A stretch of 64,000 bases of DNA from Microbacterium sp. Leaf159 (GTDB lineage Bacteria > Actinomycetota > Actinomycetes > Actinomycetales > Microbacteriaceae), in assembly GCF_001423615.1 (NCBI RefSeq), contig NZ_LMOU01000002.1:5573-69572 (forward strand), read 5' to 3'. Each line of letters starts with the position of its first letter. The first letter of the stretch is position 1. Below are positions 56,495 through 64,000 of this stretch, piece after piece. A program made the position numbers and the translations under genes. The notes under the pieces were generated by a model. The model had not been told where the DNA came from. It saw nothing but the letters and a program-made list of their open reading frames with translations, and did no database searches.

Positions 56495-57820
56495 ATGACG
56501 ACGTCCACGGCGCTTCTGACCGATCGTTACGAACTGACCATGCTCGCCGCAGCGCTGCGAGACGGAACGGCCTCACGGCCGAGCGTGTTCGAGCTCTTCT
56601 CGCGGCGGCTGTCCGGCGGACGCCGCTTCGGCGTCGTCGCCGGCACGGGCCGTCTGCTCTCCCTGCTGCGCGAGTTCCGCTTCGGTGACGACGAGCTGCG
56701 CTTCCTGCGCGACAACGACGTGGTGGATGCCGACTCGCTGACCTATCTCGAGAACTACCGCTTCACGGGCTCCATCCGCGGCTACCGCGAGGGCGAGCTG
56801 TACTTCCCCGGCTCCCCCATCCTGACCGTCGAGGGATCCTTCGCCGATGCGGTCGTGCTCGAGACCCTCGCGCTCAGCGTCCTGAACCACGACTCGGCCG
56901 TCGCCACTGCCGCTTCACGCATGAGCATCGCCGCGGGCGAGCGGCCGCTCGCCGAGATGGGATCGCGCCGAGCAGCCGAGCAGTCCGCCGTCGCTGCAGC
57001 CCGCGCCGCGTACATCGCCGGTTTCCGTGCGACGAGCAACCTCGAGGCCGGCCGTCGATGGGGCATCCCGACCATGGGAACGGCCGCGCACTCGTGGACG
57101 CTTCTTCACGAGACCGAGGAGGAGGCCTTCCGCTCGCAGATCGACAGCCTCGGAACCGGCACCACACTGCTGGTCGACACCTATGACATCCGCACGGGTG
57201 TCGAGACGGCCGTCCGCGTGGCCGGCACCGGCCTCGGTGGAGTGCGCATCGACTCCGGTGACCTGCCGATCGTCGCGGCAGAGGTGCGGGCCCAGCTCGA
57301 CGAGCTCGGCGCGACGGGCACGCGGATCACGGTCACGAGCGACCTCGACGAGTACGCCATCGCGGCGCTCGCGGCGTCGCCGGTCGACGCATACGGCGTC
57401 GGCACCTCGGTCGTCACCGGCTCCGGATACCCCACCGCGAGCATGGTCTACAAGCTCGTCGCACGGCAGGACCCGACGGGAGCGTGGATCGGCGTGGCGA
57501 AGGCCTCGACCGACAAGGCGTCGCACGGCGGCCGCAAGGCGGCGTTCCGCACGCTCGTCGACGGCGTGGCCGCATCCGAGACCGTCGTGGTCTCGGACGG
57601 CTTCGAGCAGTTGGACACCCCCGCGGAGCACCCGGAGGGTCGCGCGCTGCAGACCACGTTCGTCGAGGCCGGAGAGATCGACACCGCTTTCGAAGGGCCG
57701 GAGGGCACGGCATCCGCTCGGGCGCATCACCTGCGCGTGCGCGAAGAGCTTCCGGTCAGAGCCCTCGCCCTGAGCAAGTCGGACCCTGCCATCCCGACGG
57801 TGTTCGTCGACGCGAGCTGA
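56495..57820 (+). CDS. pncB: Nicotinate phosphoribosyltransferase
   Basis: Makes nicotinate mononucleotide from nicotinate and PRPP for NAD salvage. LLTDRYELTMLAAALRDG is the start motif, FELFSRRLSGGRRFGVVAG follows, PTMGTAAHSW holds the phosphorylated-His-type region near residue 195, and RIDSGDL binds substrate near residue 255. The 441 residues match the actinobacterial short form. Confidence 0.95.
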   Translation: MTTSTALLTDRYELTMLAAALRDGTASRPSVFELFSRRLSGGRRFGVVAGTGRLLSLLREFRFGDDELRFLRDNDVVDADSLTYLENYRFTGSIRGYREGELYFPGSPILTVEGSFADAVVLETLALSVLNHDSAVATAASRMSIAAGERPLAEMGSRRAAEQSAVAAARAAYIAGFRATSNLEAGRRWGIPTMGTAAHSWTLLHETEEEAFRSQIDSLGTGTTLLVDTYDIRTGVETAVRVAGTGLGGVRIDSGDLPIVAAEVRAQLDELGATGTRITVTSDLDEYAIAALAASPVDAYGVGTSVVTGSGYPTASMVYKLVARQDPTGAWIGVAKASTDKASHGGRKAAFRTLVDGVAASETVVVSDGFEQLDTPAEHPEGRALQTTFVEAGEIDTAFEGPEGTASARAHHLRVREELPVRALALSKSDPAIPTVFVDAS

Positions 57821-57826
57821 TGCGCC

Positions 57827-57847
57827 GCTGAACCTGCGCGGTTCAGC
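57827..57847. terminator. Hairpin between pncB and DUF3039 gene
   Basis: An 8-bp perfect stem with a 5-base loop, six bases after the pncB stop and overlapping the stop of the DUF3039 gene. Confidence 0.6.
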
Positions 57848-58109
57848 TGATCATCGACTCGTAGATCTCCTTGCACGTGGGGCAGATCGGGAACTTCTCC
57901 GGGTCGCGACCCGGTGTCCACTTCTTGCCGCACAGTGCACGCACCGGCTTGCCGGTGATTGCGGACTCGAGGATCTTGTCCTTCTTCACGTAATGCGAGA
58001 AGCGCTCGTGGTCGCCCGGTTCGAGATTCTCCTCCCGGAGGAGCTCTTCCAGTTCGCGATCAAGCGTTGCCACGCCGCCCTGATCGGGGCTGTCCAGCGG
58101 AGTACTCAT
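57843..58109 (-). CDS. DUF3039 family protein, zinc-ribbon-like
   Basis: An 88-residue actinobacterial protein. ERFSHYVKKDKILESAITG and VRALCGKKWTPGRDPEKFPICPTCKEIYE give a Cys-x(n)-CPTC zinc-binding pattern near residues 59-79. Function unknown; the family is conserved across actinobacteria near murI/pncB. TAGACT ends six bases before the ATG. Confidence 0.9.
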   Translation of the reverse strand: MSTPLDSPDQGGVATLDRELEELLREENLEPGDHERFSHYVKKDKILESAITGKPVRALCGKKWTPGRDPEKFPICPTCKEIYESMIS

Positions 58110-58115
58110 GCCGAG

Positions 58116-58121
58116 AGTCTA
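58116..58121 (-). promoter_or_regulatory. -10 hexamer of the DUF3039 gene (TAGACT)
   Basis: Ends six bases before the ATG at 58109. Confidence 0.5.
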
Positions 58122-58149
58122 GCCGTGCACAGCCCACGGTGGGCGGCTG

Positions 58150-59715
58150 TCACGCGGTCTCGACGAACTCCATCAGACGCTCGCCCCCGCGCTCGAAGAT
58201 CCGACCACCGACGCTCACGCCGACGGCGAGCATGACCAGCCCCGTGGCGATCCCGGCCCAGAACGTCGCCGGGGCGAACTGCGAGCCCTCGAGCATCGTG
58301 AGCACCAGCAGCCAGATGGTCGGGATGCTCACCACGATGGCACCGAGGAACGCGGCGGCCGGGCCATAGGCGCCGCGCGAGGTCGGACGCTGGGGCTGCT
58401 GGAACGGGCTGTCTCCCGGACGGGACACCGCGTAGGGCGCGATCACCGACACGATGCTCGAGAACCCGAGCGCCGAGAGCAGCAGACTGGCCCCGAGTCC
58501 CGTGAGCGGGAGCAGCAGACGCCAGTCATCGATCCACAGCAGCGTCAGCGGCACAGAGATCGCCAGCACGGGCACGGAGACGAGCACGACGGGAACCAGT
58601 CGTCCCAGGCGATCGGGGATGCCGCGCACGCCGCTCGCGACGTGGGTCCACAGCGCCGTCGAATCGTAGGCGACGTCGTTGTGCGGGAGCCAGCCGAAGA
58701 ACAGCGCCATCACCGGGACCGGGACGAGTGCCGCGATCTCGAGCGGCACCCCTGCGACGAGCAGCGGGAGCACAGTGAGCACGCCCGCGACGGGGACCAC
58801 GATCAGGTTCATGATGTACCGACGATCGCGCAGCCAGTAGACGAGGCTCCGCGACGCGATCGCGCCGAAGGCGTTCGACGGGAGCAGACCGAACCAGCCG
58901 AGCCCGGATCTCTCGCGCGACGTGACGGGCCGCTCCGTGGTGGTCAACAGTCGACGCACGAGCCACGTCCACAGCGCCCAGAGGACCGCAGCGGTCGCGA
59001 ACGCTACGACACCGCTGATCCATGCGCCGGTGTTGTCGTCCGTCGCGAAGGAGAAGAGGAAGCGCGAGGATGCCGCGAAGGGGGTGACTCCGACCGCTGC
59101 CGCGAGAGTGCCGACCGCAGCGGGCACCTCGCCGTCCCACTTCAGGGACGCCAGGAAGACGGCCACGGGGAAAGCGATGACGATCAGAGCGAGCGCGAAG
59201 AGCGCGGTGAGCTCCCGCGATCGGCGTTCGGGCAGGACGAGCGCGTTGATCGCCATTCCGATCCGCGCCGCCAGGATCGTCGACACGAGGCTGACGAAGC
59301 TCATCAGCACAGCGAGGAGCCACGGAGCGCCCAGCCTGATCGCGACGATGCAGACGCTGATGTTCACTGCGAGCAGTGCCAGACTCGGGACGCTGATGAA
59401 CGAGGCGAGGGCGAGGATCCACGGCATCTGCCGCTCGTCGACTCCGAACACGGCGAACCGCCGGGGATCGAGCTGATCGACGGCGCCCACGAGGATCGGG
59501 CCGACCAGGAATCCCAGCAGCAGTGCGGCGCTGCCGAGCACGATGACCGTGCGTGCGACGGCGACCGGCGCGTCGTCGAGGCTCAGGACCGCGGCGCAGA
59601 CCACGACCGTGAGCACGACGATCACGGCGAGCATGACAAGCGTGCGCACCCGACGTTCGCCGCGGAGCGACCCGATCAGGAGCGCCGCCCTCAGTCGGAG
59701 AACGTGTGCAGCCAC
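58150..59715 (-). CDS. ABC-2-type exporter permease, multi-span
   Basis: A 521-residue membrane protein with roughly a dozen hydrophobic segments (for example LVMLAVIVVLTVVVCAAVL near residue 27, then VLGSAALLLGFLVGPIL). No sequence motif fixes the substrate. It begins with GTG at 59715, 25 bases inside the ATPase gene, so the two form a coupled exporter pair. A soluble linker near residues 410-425 (GDSPFQQPQRPTSRG) precedes the last spans. Confidence 0.8.
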   Translation of the reverse strand: MAAHVLRLRAALLIGSLRGERRVRTLVMLAVIVVLTVVVCAAVLSLDDAPVAVARTVIVLGSAALLLGFLVGPILVGAVDQLDPRRFAVFGVDERQMPWILALASFISVPSLALLAVNISVCIVAIRLGAPWLLAVLMSFVSLVSTILAARIGMAINALVLPERRSRELTALFALALIVIAFPVAVFLASLKWDGEVPAAVGTLAAAVGVTPFAASSRFLFSFATDDNTGAWISGVVAFATAAVLWALWTWLVRRLLTTTERPVTSRERSGLGWFGLLPSNAFGAIASRSLVYWLRDRRYIMNLIVVPVAGVLTVLPLLVAGVPLEIAALVPVPVMALFFGWLPHNDVAYDSTALWTHVASGVRGIPDRLGRLVPVVLVSVPVLAISVPLTLLWIDDWRLLLPLTGLGASLLLSALGFSSIVSVIAPYAVSRPGDSPFQQPQRPTSRGAYGPAAAFLGAIVVSIPTIWLLVLTMLEGSQFAPATFWAGIATGLVMLAVGVSVGGRIFERGGERLMEFVETA

Positions 59716-61511
59716 TCGAGACCCTCCACCTCGCTGATACCACCGGAGAGCTCGACGAATCGCGCCTCGAGCGTCTGTCCTGCGCGGACGTCGTCGATCG
59801 TGCCCTCGGCGAGGACCTCTCCCCCGACGATGATCGCGACCCGCGAGCAGACCCGCGCGACGAGATCCATGCCGTGACTGGAGAGGATGACGGTTCCCCC
59901 ATGGTCGACATATGCGCGCAGGATGTCGAGGATGACCGCGGATGACACGGGATCGACCGCTTCGAAGGGCTCATCGAGCACCAGGACGCGCGGCGAGTGG
60001 ATCATCGCTCCCGCGAGCATGATCTTCTTCGTCATACCGGCCGAGTAGTCGGAGACGACGCGGTTCAGCGCCTCGCCGAGGTCGAAAGCGCGAGCGAGGT
60101 CGCCGACGCGCTTCTCGATGACGTTCGAGGCGAGGCCTCGCAGCAGACCGTAGTAGTAGAGGAGCTGCCGACCGGTGAGGCGATCGAACGTGCGCAGCCG
60201 ATCGGGCAGCACACCCATCATCCGCTTCGCCGCGAGCGGCTTGGCCGCCTGGTCGATGCCGCAGATCACGACGTTCCCCTCGTCGGCGCGCAGAAGCCCC
60301 GCGACGATCGAGAGCGTCGTCGTCTTGCCTGCTCCGTTGGGCCCGACGATTCCGTAGAACGACCCGGCGGGCACGGTCAGATCGATGCCGTTGACCGCCG
60401 TGTGGTCGCCGAAGGTCTTCACCAGGCCGCGGATCCGGATCGCTTCGGAGGCGGATGCCGCCTCGACGCCGCTGACGGCCTCTTCCGTCGCATCCGCGTC
60501 GGAGACGGCGTCGTCGACCTCGATCACGGAACTCTCGTCTGCGGGCTCGCCGGCTGCGGCGTCTTCGTCGACCTCGACGACGTCGGATGTCGCGCCGTCG
60601 ACCGGAGCGGCGTCAACCGTCGGGGACTCGATCGACGGCGTGTCGACGTCGTCGATGCGGGGCTCCTCGGTCACGGGAGACGCGTCGTCCGCGGCTTCCG
60701 TCACAGGCACCGCGGCATCAGGGAAAGCCACGATCGCCTGTGCGGCCTTCGCCTCAGCCGCAGCCTTCGCCTCAGCCTCAGCCTTCGCCTCAGCCTTCGC
60801 CTGCCCGGCGGCCTCAGCCTCTGCGGCCTTCGCGTGTGCCGCCGCCTCCGCCGCCGCCGCCTGAGCTTCGGCAGCCTTCGCCGCCTCAGCTTCTGCCTCT
60901 GCGGCCTTCGCCGCCGCGGCCTTCGCCGCTGCCGTCTTCGCGGCGGCGGTCTTCGCGGCCACCGTCCTGGCCGAAGCCGTCCTCGCGGCAGACGTACGAG
61001 CGGTGGACTTCGCCGCAGCGCTCTTCTCGGCCGCGGCCTTGGCGGCCGTCGTCTTCGAAGCCGTCGTCTTGGCTGCCGTCGTCTTGGCGGCCGTCGTCTT
61101 CGCGGCCGTGCTCTTCGCGGCGGCAGCCGTCGAGGGTGCCGCCTTCGCCGTCGTGCTCTTCGCCGCACTCGACTTCGCCGCCGTCGATCGCGCTGCGGTG
61201 GTCTTCGCGGTCGTACCTCGAGCGCTCGTCTGGCGTGCCGAGTTCTTCGCGGCGGCCGCACGTGCCGCGGCGGACGTGGTCTTCTTCGGCGCGGCGGAAC
61301 GCGACGCCGCAGCATCGACGCTCCGGTCGATCTTCAGCGCGGGCTCCGCCACCACCTCGATCGTCGCGGCAGCCTTGTCTGCGGCTGACTTCGCGGGCGT
61401 GCGCGTGCTGGTCGCCTTCTTGACGGGCGTCTTCCGAGCCGGCGTCTTCTTGGCGGTCGAGGGCGCGGCATCGGCCACCTGATCGGTGCGGTCGTCGGGG
61501 GAAGCAGTCAC
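59691..61511 (-). CDS. ABC transporter ATPase with 357-residue Ala/Lys histone-like tail
   Basis: The C-terminal 249 residues (about 358-606) are a normal exporter ATPase: Walker A GPNGAGKTTT, signature YSAGMTKKIMLAGAM, Walker B VLVLDEPFEAVD and switch His in LSSHGMD. The N-terminus is unlike any usual ATPase: about 80-250 is (S/A)AAKTT and TAAKT repeats rich in Ala, Lys and Thr, like histone H1 or HupB tails, then an Ala/Glu helix (about 200-260) and an acidic stretch (about 270-355). The repeats are one unbroken frame from GTG 61511, with TACCGT six bases upstream. The tail could bind nucleic acid or membrane. Confidence 0.88.
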   Translation of the reverse strand: MTASPDDRTDQVADAAPSTAKKTPARKTPVKKATSTRTPAKSAADKAAATIEVVAEPALKIDRSVDAAASRSAAPKKTTSAAARAAAAKNSARQTSARGTTAKTTAARSTAAKSSAAKSTTAKAAPSTAAAAKSTAAKTTAAKTTAAKTTASKTTAAKAAAEKSAAAKSTARTSAARTASARTVAAKTAAAKTAAAKAAAAKAAEAEAEAAKAAEAQAAAAEAAAHAKAAEAEAAGQAKAEAKAEAEAKAAAEAKAAQAIVAFPDAAVPVTEAADDASPVTEEPRIDDVDTPSIESPTVDAAPVDGATSDVVEVDEDAAAGEPADESSVIEVDDAVSDADATEEAVSGVEAASASEAIRIRGLVKTFGDHTAVNGIDLTVPAGSFYGIVGPNGAGKTTTLSIVAGLLRADEGNVVICGIDQAAKPLAAKRMMGVLPDRLRTFDRLTGRQLLYYYGLLRGLASNVIEKRVGDLARAFDLGEALNRVVSDYSAGMTKKIMLAGAMIHSPRVLVLDEPFEAVDPVSSAVILDILRAYVDHGGTVILSSHGMDLVARVCSRVAIIVGGEVLAEGTIDDVRAGQTLEARFVELSGGISEVEGLEWLHTFSD

Positions 61512-61517
61512 CGTCCT

Positions 61518-61523
61518 ACGGTA
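61518..61523 (-). promoter_or_regulatory. -10 hexamer of the ABC exporter operon (TACCGT)
   Basis: Ends six bases before the GTG at 61511. Confidence 0.5.
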
Positions 61524-61762
61524 TCAACGGGCGCCCACTTTCTTAGGGTCGCCGCAACAATTGGCCCCGGAATCACAGATCGGACCGCGTATGGCCCCGA
61601 TCTGGACGAATCTGAGTGTTGGGTGTGTACTGGATCACGAATTGGCAACAGGGGCGACAACCCCCGGGGGTTCCCAGGCTTGATCGCTAGCATGACTCTC
61701 GGCACGACGAAGTGTCTGGTCGGTGAACCGACCGTGAACACATACTTCCTTTAGGAGCACTC
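61524..61762. other. Intergenic region before the nucleotidyltransferase gene
   Basis: About 240 bases without a gene. It holds an 8-bp hairpin (61576-61583 with 61597-61604), a perfect 14-base palindrome AACCCCCGGGGGTT (61659-61672), a TAGCAT hexamer near 61688 and the ribosome site AGGAG five bases before the GTG at 61763. The plus-strand gene therefore has a leader, unlike most genes here. The palindrome is a possible operator. Confidence 0.5.
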
Positions 61763-62455
61763 GTGACTCTTCAGACCGTCATCCTCGCAGCAGGAATGGG
61801 CTCACGCCTGGGCCGCGCGCTGCCGAAGCCGCTCACCGAGCTCAGCGACGGACGCACGATCATGCGTCAGCAGCACGACAACATCCGCGCGGCCTTCGGC
61901 ACCGATGCCCGCATCACCTCCGTCGTCGGCTACCGCGCCGAGACCATCATCGAGGCCTTCCCGAACGTCAACTACGTGCACAACGAGCGCTACGACGAGA
62001 CGAACACGTCGAAGAGCCTGCTGCGCGCGCTGGGCGCGACCGGCAAGTCCGGCGTGCTCTGGATGAACGGCGACGTCGTCTTCGACCCGATGATCCTGGG
62101 GCGCGCCGCGGCCTACATCGAGCGCGACCAGTCGTTCGTCACGGTCAACACCTCGAAGGTCAGCGACGAAGAGGTGAAGTACACGGTCACGGCCGAGGGC
62201 TTCATCAACGAGCTCTCCAAGACCGTCAAGGGCGGACTCGGCGAGGCCGTGGGCATCAACTACATCTCGTCCGCGAACAAGAAGGCGTTCATGCGCCAGC
62301 TGCAGCGCGTCGAGGACCAGGACTACTTCGAGCGCGGGCTCGAGCTCGCGATCGCCGAGGACGGTCTCCTGCTCGAACCGATGGACGTCTCCGACCTGTA
62401 CGCGGTCGAGGTCGACTTCGCCGAAGACCTCGAGCGGGCGAACCTGTTCGTCTGA
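61763..62455 (+). CDS. Sugar/choline-type nucleotidyltransferase (LicC-like)
   Basis: A 230-residue NTP transferase. VILAAGMGSRLGRALPKPLTEL is the nucleotide-binding loop, MNGDVVFDP is the metal-binding site, and VGINYISSANK and VEVDFAEDLERA close the fold. The short length and loop resemble CTP:phosphocholine cytidylyltransferases and related sugar-phosphate enzymes, so it may activate a teichoic-acid or glycolipid head group; the exact substrate is unknown. GTG start with AGGAG upstream. Single gene followed by a terminator. Confidence 0.85.
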   Translation: MTLQTVILAAGMGSRLGRALPKPLTELSDGRTIMRQQHDNIRAAFGTDARITSVVGYRAETIIEAFPNVNYVHNERYDETNTSKSLLRALGATGKSGVLWMNGDVVFDPMILGRAAAYIERDQSFVTVNTSKVSDEEVKYTVTAEGFINELSKTVKGGLGEAVGINYISSANKKAFMRQLQRVEDQDYFERGLELAIAEDGLLLEPMDVSDLYAVEVDFAEDLERANLFV

Positions 62456-62465
62456 TCTCGTTTCA

Positions 62466-62501
62466 CGAAAGCCCGGCCCCGTCAAGGGTGCCGGGCTTTC
62501 G
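62466..62501 (+). terminator. Terminator of the nucleotidyltransferase gene
   Basis: A 12-bp perfect stem (62466-62477 with 62490-62501), an inner CCC/GGG pairing, then GCGTTTT. Ten bases after the stop. Confidence 0.88.
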
Positions 62502-62523
62502 GCGTTTTCGCGGGCTGTGTTCC

Positions 62524-62529
62524 TAGGAT
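62524..62529 (+). promoter_or_regulatory. -10 hexamer of the EcsC-like gene (TAGGAT)
   Basis: Ends six bases before the ATG at 62536. Confidence 0.5.
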
Positions 62530-62535
62530 CGATCC

Positions 62536-63537
62536 ATGGCCCCCAAGGTGCACAAGATCCACTCCCTCCCCGACGACTCCCCGTGGGACAGGGGCGTGCC
62601 GCCGGTGGGCTCGACCGAGCATCCGTTCATGGTGCGGGGCCTGGATCGCGTCCTCGCGATCCAACGCCCGCTCGTGCTCGCGCACATCCGCAGCATCCGT
62701 CTGCGCAACCCCCACGCGTCGCCCGAGCAGATCATCCGCATCCTCGAACGCCGCTATCTGGCCGCAGTGACCACGGGCGGCGCCGCCGTCGGCGCGACGG
62801 CCGTCGTCCCCGGGATCGGCACGGGCATCACCCTCGCGCTCTCCGGCGTCGAGACCGTCGGATTCGTCGAGTCGACCGCTCTGTTCGCGCAATCCGTCGC
62901 CGAGGTGCACGGCATCGCCGTCTCGAACCCCGACAGGGCCAGAGCTCTCGTGATGACCCTGATGCTCGGCAAGGAGGGCGTCGCCCTCGTCGGCCAGCTC
63001 GCCGGGGAAGCCACGGGCAAGGGTGGCAGCAGATCGACGTACTGGGGCGAGATGGTGACGAAGTCGCTGCCCCGCGCGGCGGTCGGGCCGCTGGTCGACC
63101 AGCTCAAGAGCATGTTCGTGAAGCAGTTCGCCGCCAAGGGGGGCGCCTCCTTCATCGGAAAGGCGCTGCCGTTCGGTGTCGGCGCCGCGGTGGGTGGGGC
63201 CGGCAACCACGTCCTCGGACGCCGCGTGCTCACGACCTCGCACCGAGCATTCGGTGCCGCGCCGATGGATCTGCCGCTCGACCTCGAACCCGTCGACGGT
63301 GCCGAGAAGCTCGAGCTGCGGATGCTGCACGGCGCGCAGTTCGTCGGCGGGGCGGTCGCGGGAGCGGCCGGTTCCGCGGTGCGCGGTGTCGGCTGGGCGG
63401 GTCGGAGGATCGCGTCGGTGGGACGGGGCCGCCGGAGCAGCTCGGCCGAGATCGAAGGCGGCGTGGACGAGCGGTCGGGAACCCACGACCTGTCGGGCGA
63501 GCTCGGCGCGGACGCGAATCCCGCTCGGAGCGACTGA
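62536..63537 (+). CDS. EcsC-like protein, function unknown
   Basis: A 333-residue protein. After a polar N-terminus (about 1-75) comes a Gly/Ala/Val-rich segment ([24 protein letters not shown]) and [24 protein letters not shown], resembling EcsC-family proteins, which sit beside membrane and secretion functions. A second Gly-rich stretch lies near residues 210-225. No signal peptide. Tail is polar and basic. The EcsC match is by eye and tentative. Confidence 0.65.
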   Translation: MAPKVHKIHSLPDDSPWDRGVPPVGSTEHPFMVRGLDRVLAIQRPLVLAHIRSIRLRNPHASPEQIIRILERRYLAAVTTGGAAVGATAVVPGIGTGITLALSGVETVGFVESTALFAQSVAEVHGIAVSNPDRARALVMTLMLGKEGVALVGQLAGEATGKGGSRSTYWGEMVTKSLPRAAVGPLVDQLKSMFVKQFAAKGGASFIGKALPFGVGAAVGGAGNHVLGRRVLTTSHRAFGAAPMDLPLDLEPVDGAEKLELRMLHGAQFVGGAVAGAAGSAVRGVGWAGRRIASVGRGRRSSSAEIEGGVDERSGTHDLSGELGADANPARSD

Positions 63538-63627
63538 CTCCGCGCGGACCGCCGGACCCGAGAGAGCCGCCAAAGGATCCGGCGACCCGTTGTGGCGAGC
63601 ATCCAACGGACGGGGCCGAGCCGACGA

Positions 63628-63633
63628 TAGGGT
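63628..63633 (+). promoter_or_regulatory. -10 hexamer of the carboxylase gene (TAGGGT)
   Basis: Ends seven bases before the GTG at 63641. Confidence 0.5.
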
Positions 63634-63640
63634 GGAATCC

Positions 63641-64000
63641 GTGACGGACAAGCCCGAACTCTCGACCACCGCCGGCAGGATCGCAGACCTCCGCGCTCGC
63701 TACAACGAAGCCGTTGTCGACGCTGAGAAGGTCGCGCACGACAAGCAGCACGCCAAGGGCAAGATGACCGCCCGCGAGCGCATCGAGCTGCTCGTCGACC
63801 CAGGAAGCTTCGTCGAGTTCGACGAATACGTGCGCCACCGCACCACGGCGTTCGGGATGGACAAGAACCGCCCGTACGGAGACTCGGTCGTCACGGGTGT
63901 CGGCACGATCCACGGACGAACGGTCGCGGTCTACTCGCAGGACTTCACCACGTTCGGCGGCTCGCTCGGCGAAGTATCCGGCGACAAGATCATCAAGATC
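63641..64000 (+). CDS. Acyl-CoA carboxylase beta subunit, 3' truncated by window edge
   Basis: The first 120 codons of a carboxyltransferase subunit (AccD/PccB family) that transfers CO2 from biotin to acetyl- or propionyl-CoA. Visible features are [29 protein letters not shown] near residue 45 and the start of the carboxyltransferase core [33 protein letters not shown]. The GTG at 63641 has TAGGGT seven bases upstream. Full enzymes are about 520-530 residues, so most of it lies outside. Confidence 0.93.
   Translation, partial: MTDKPELSTTAGRIADLRARYNEAVVDAEKVAHDKQHAKGKMTARERIELLVDPGSFVEFDEYVRHRTTAFGMDKNRPYGDSVVTGVGTIHGRTVAVYSQDFTTFGGSLGEVSGDKIIKI

Noticed and set aside
61659..61672. Palindrome AACCCCCGGGGGTT as an operator
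   Set aside because: Perfect but made almost only of C and G runs, and no regulator or second copy is seen. Kept as a note in the intergenic entry.

Overview
The window is 64 kb of GC-rich bacterial chromosome, nearly all coding. Its gene content and order (PriA-type hisA, prfB-ftsE-ftsX-smpB, infC-rpmI-rplT-trmH with pheST and argCJBD nearby, murI-rph-rdgB, DUF3039, DUF2510, LigD/Ku) point to an actinobacterium, most likely Microbacteriaceae and probably Microbacterium. The genus is inferred from gene content only. No phage, IS element or CRISPR array was seen. Both ends cut genes: a DUF1349 gene on the left and an acyl-CoA carboxylase beta subunit on the right.

Layout. 0.6-7.3 kb: minus-strand arginine operon argC-J-B-D-F-H with 1-4 nt stop/start overlaps, preceded by a short Arg-rich ORF. 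7.5-10.6 kb: thiamine salvage operon, thiM plus a ThiE-ThiD-TenA fusion, under a TPP riboswitch. 10.6-16 kb: an epimerase-like gene, a DUF402 gene and pheS-pheT. 16-19.5 kb: a glutamate-type ABC importer. 19.8-22.9 kb: response regulator, sensor kinase and TAXI lipoprotein operon. 22.9-25.2 kb: trmH-like gene and infC-rpmI-rplT, with infC starting at ATC. 25.4-28 kb: DUF1844, a lipoprotein, an SseB-like gene and priA. 28.1-30 kb: a plus-strand MinD/EspI-like ATPase lying between priA and hisH-hisB-hisC. 32.5-33.8 kb: LysM protein and lexA, divergent. 33.9-42.2 kb: S9 peptidase, smpB, ftsX, ftsE, two DUF2510 membrane proteins, prfB. 42.3-44.1 kb: MFS transporter and Nudix hydrolase. 44.2-48.6 kb: a compact Tad/Flp pilus locus. 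48.7-56.4 kb: tRNA-Leu, DedA, Ku and LigD (end joining), a zinc-type efflux protein, a reductase with a palindromic operator, rdgB-rph-murI. 56.5-64 kb: pncB, DUF3039, an ABC exporter whose ATPase carries a long Ala/Lys tail, a nucleotidyltransferase, an EcsC-like protein and the carboxylase start.

Regulation. The commonest promoter signature is a TANNNT hexamer ending 6-8 nt before the start codon, usually without a Shine-Dalgarno sequence, so many transcripts are probably leaderless. I used this spacing to choose several starts. Terminator-like hairpins separate most convergent units, often as an 11-12 bp stem with one mismatch and no clear U-tract.

How the genes work together. Most of the window is core biosynthesis and information processing. 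The accessory parts (glutamate ABC importer, TAXI sensor unit, thi operon, MinD-like gene, DUF2510 pair) sit between genes that are usually neighbours in related genomes. The points I find most interesting are the Arg-rich ORF ahead of argC, the ABC ATPase with a histone-like tail, the TAXI-sensor operon without a permease, the DUF2510 pair inside prfB-ftsEX, and the inverted repeat over the promoter at 54.17 kb.
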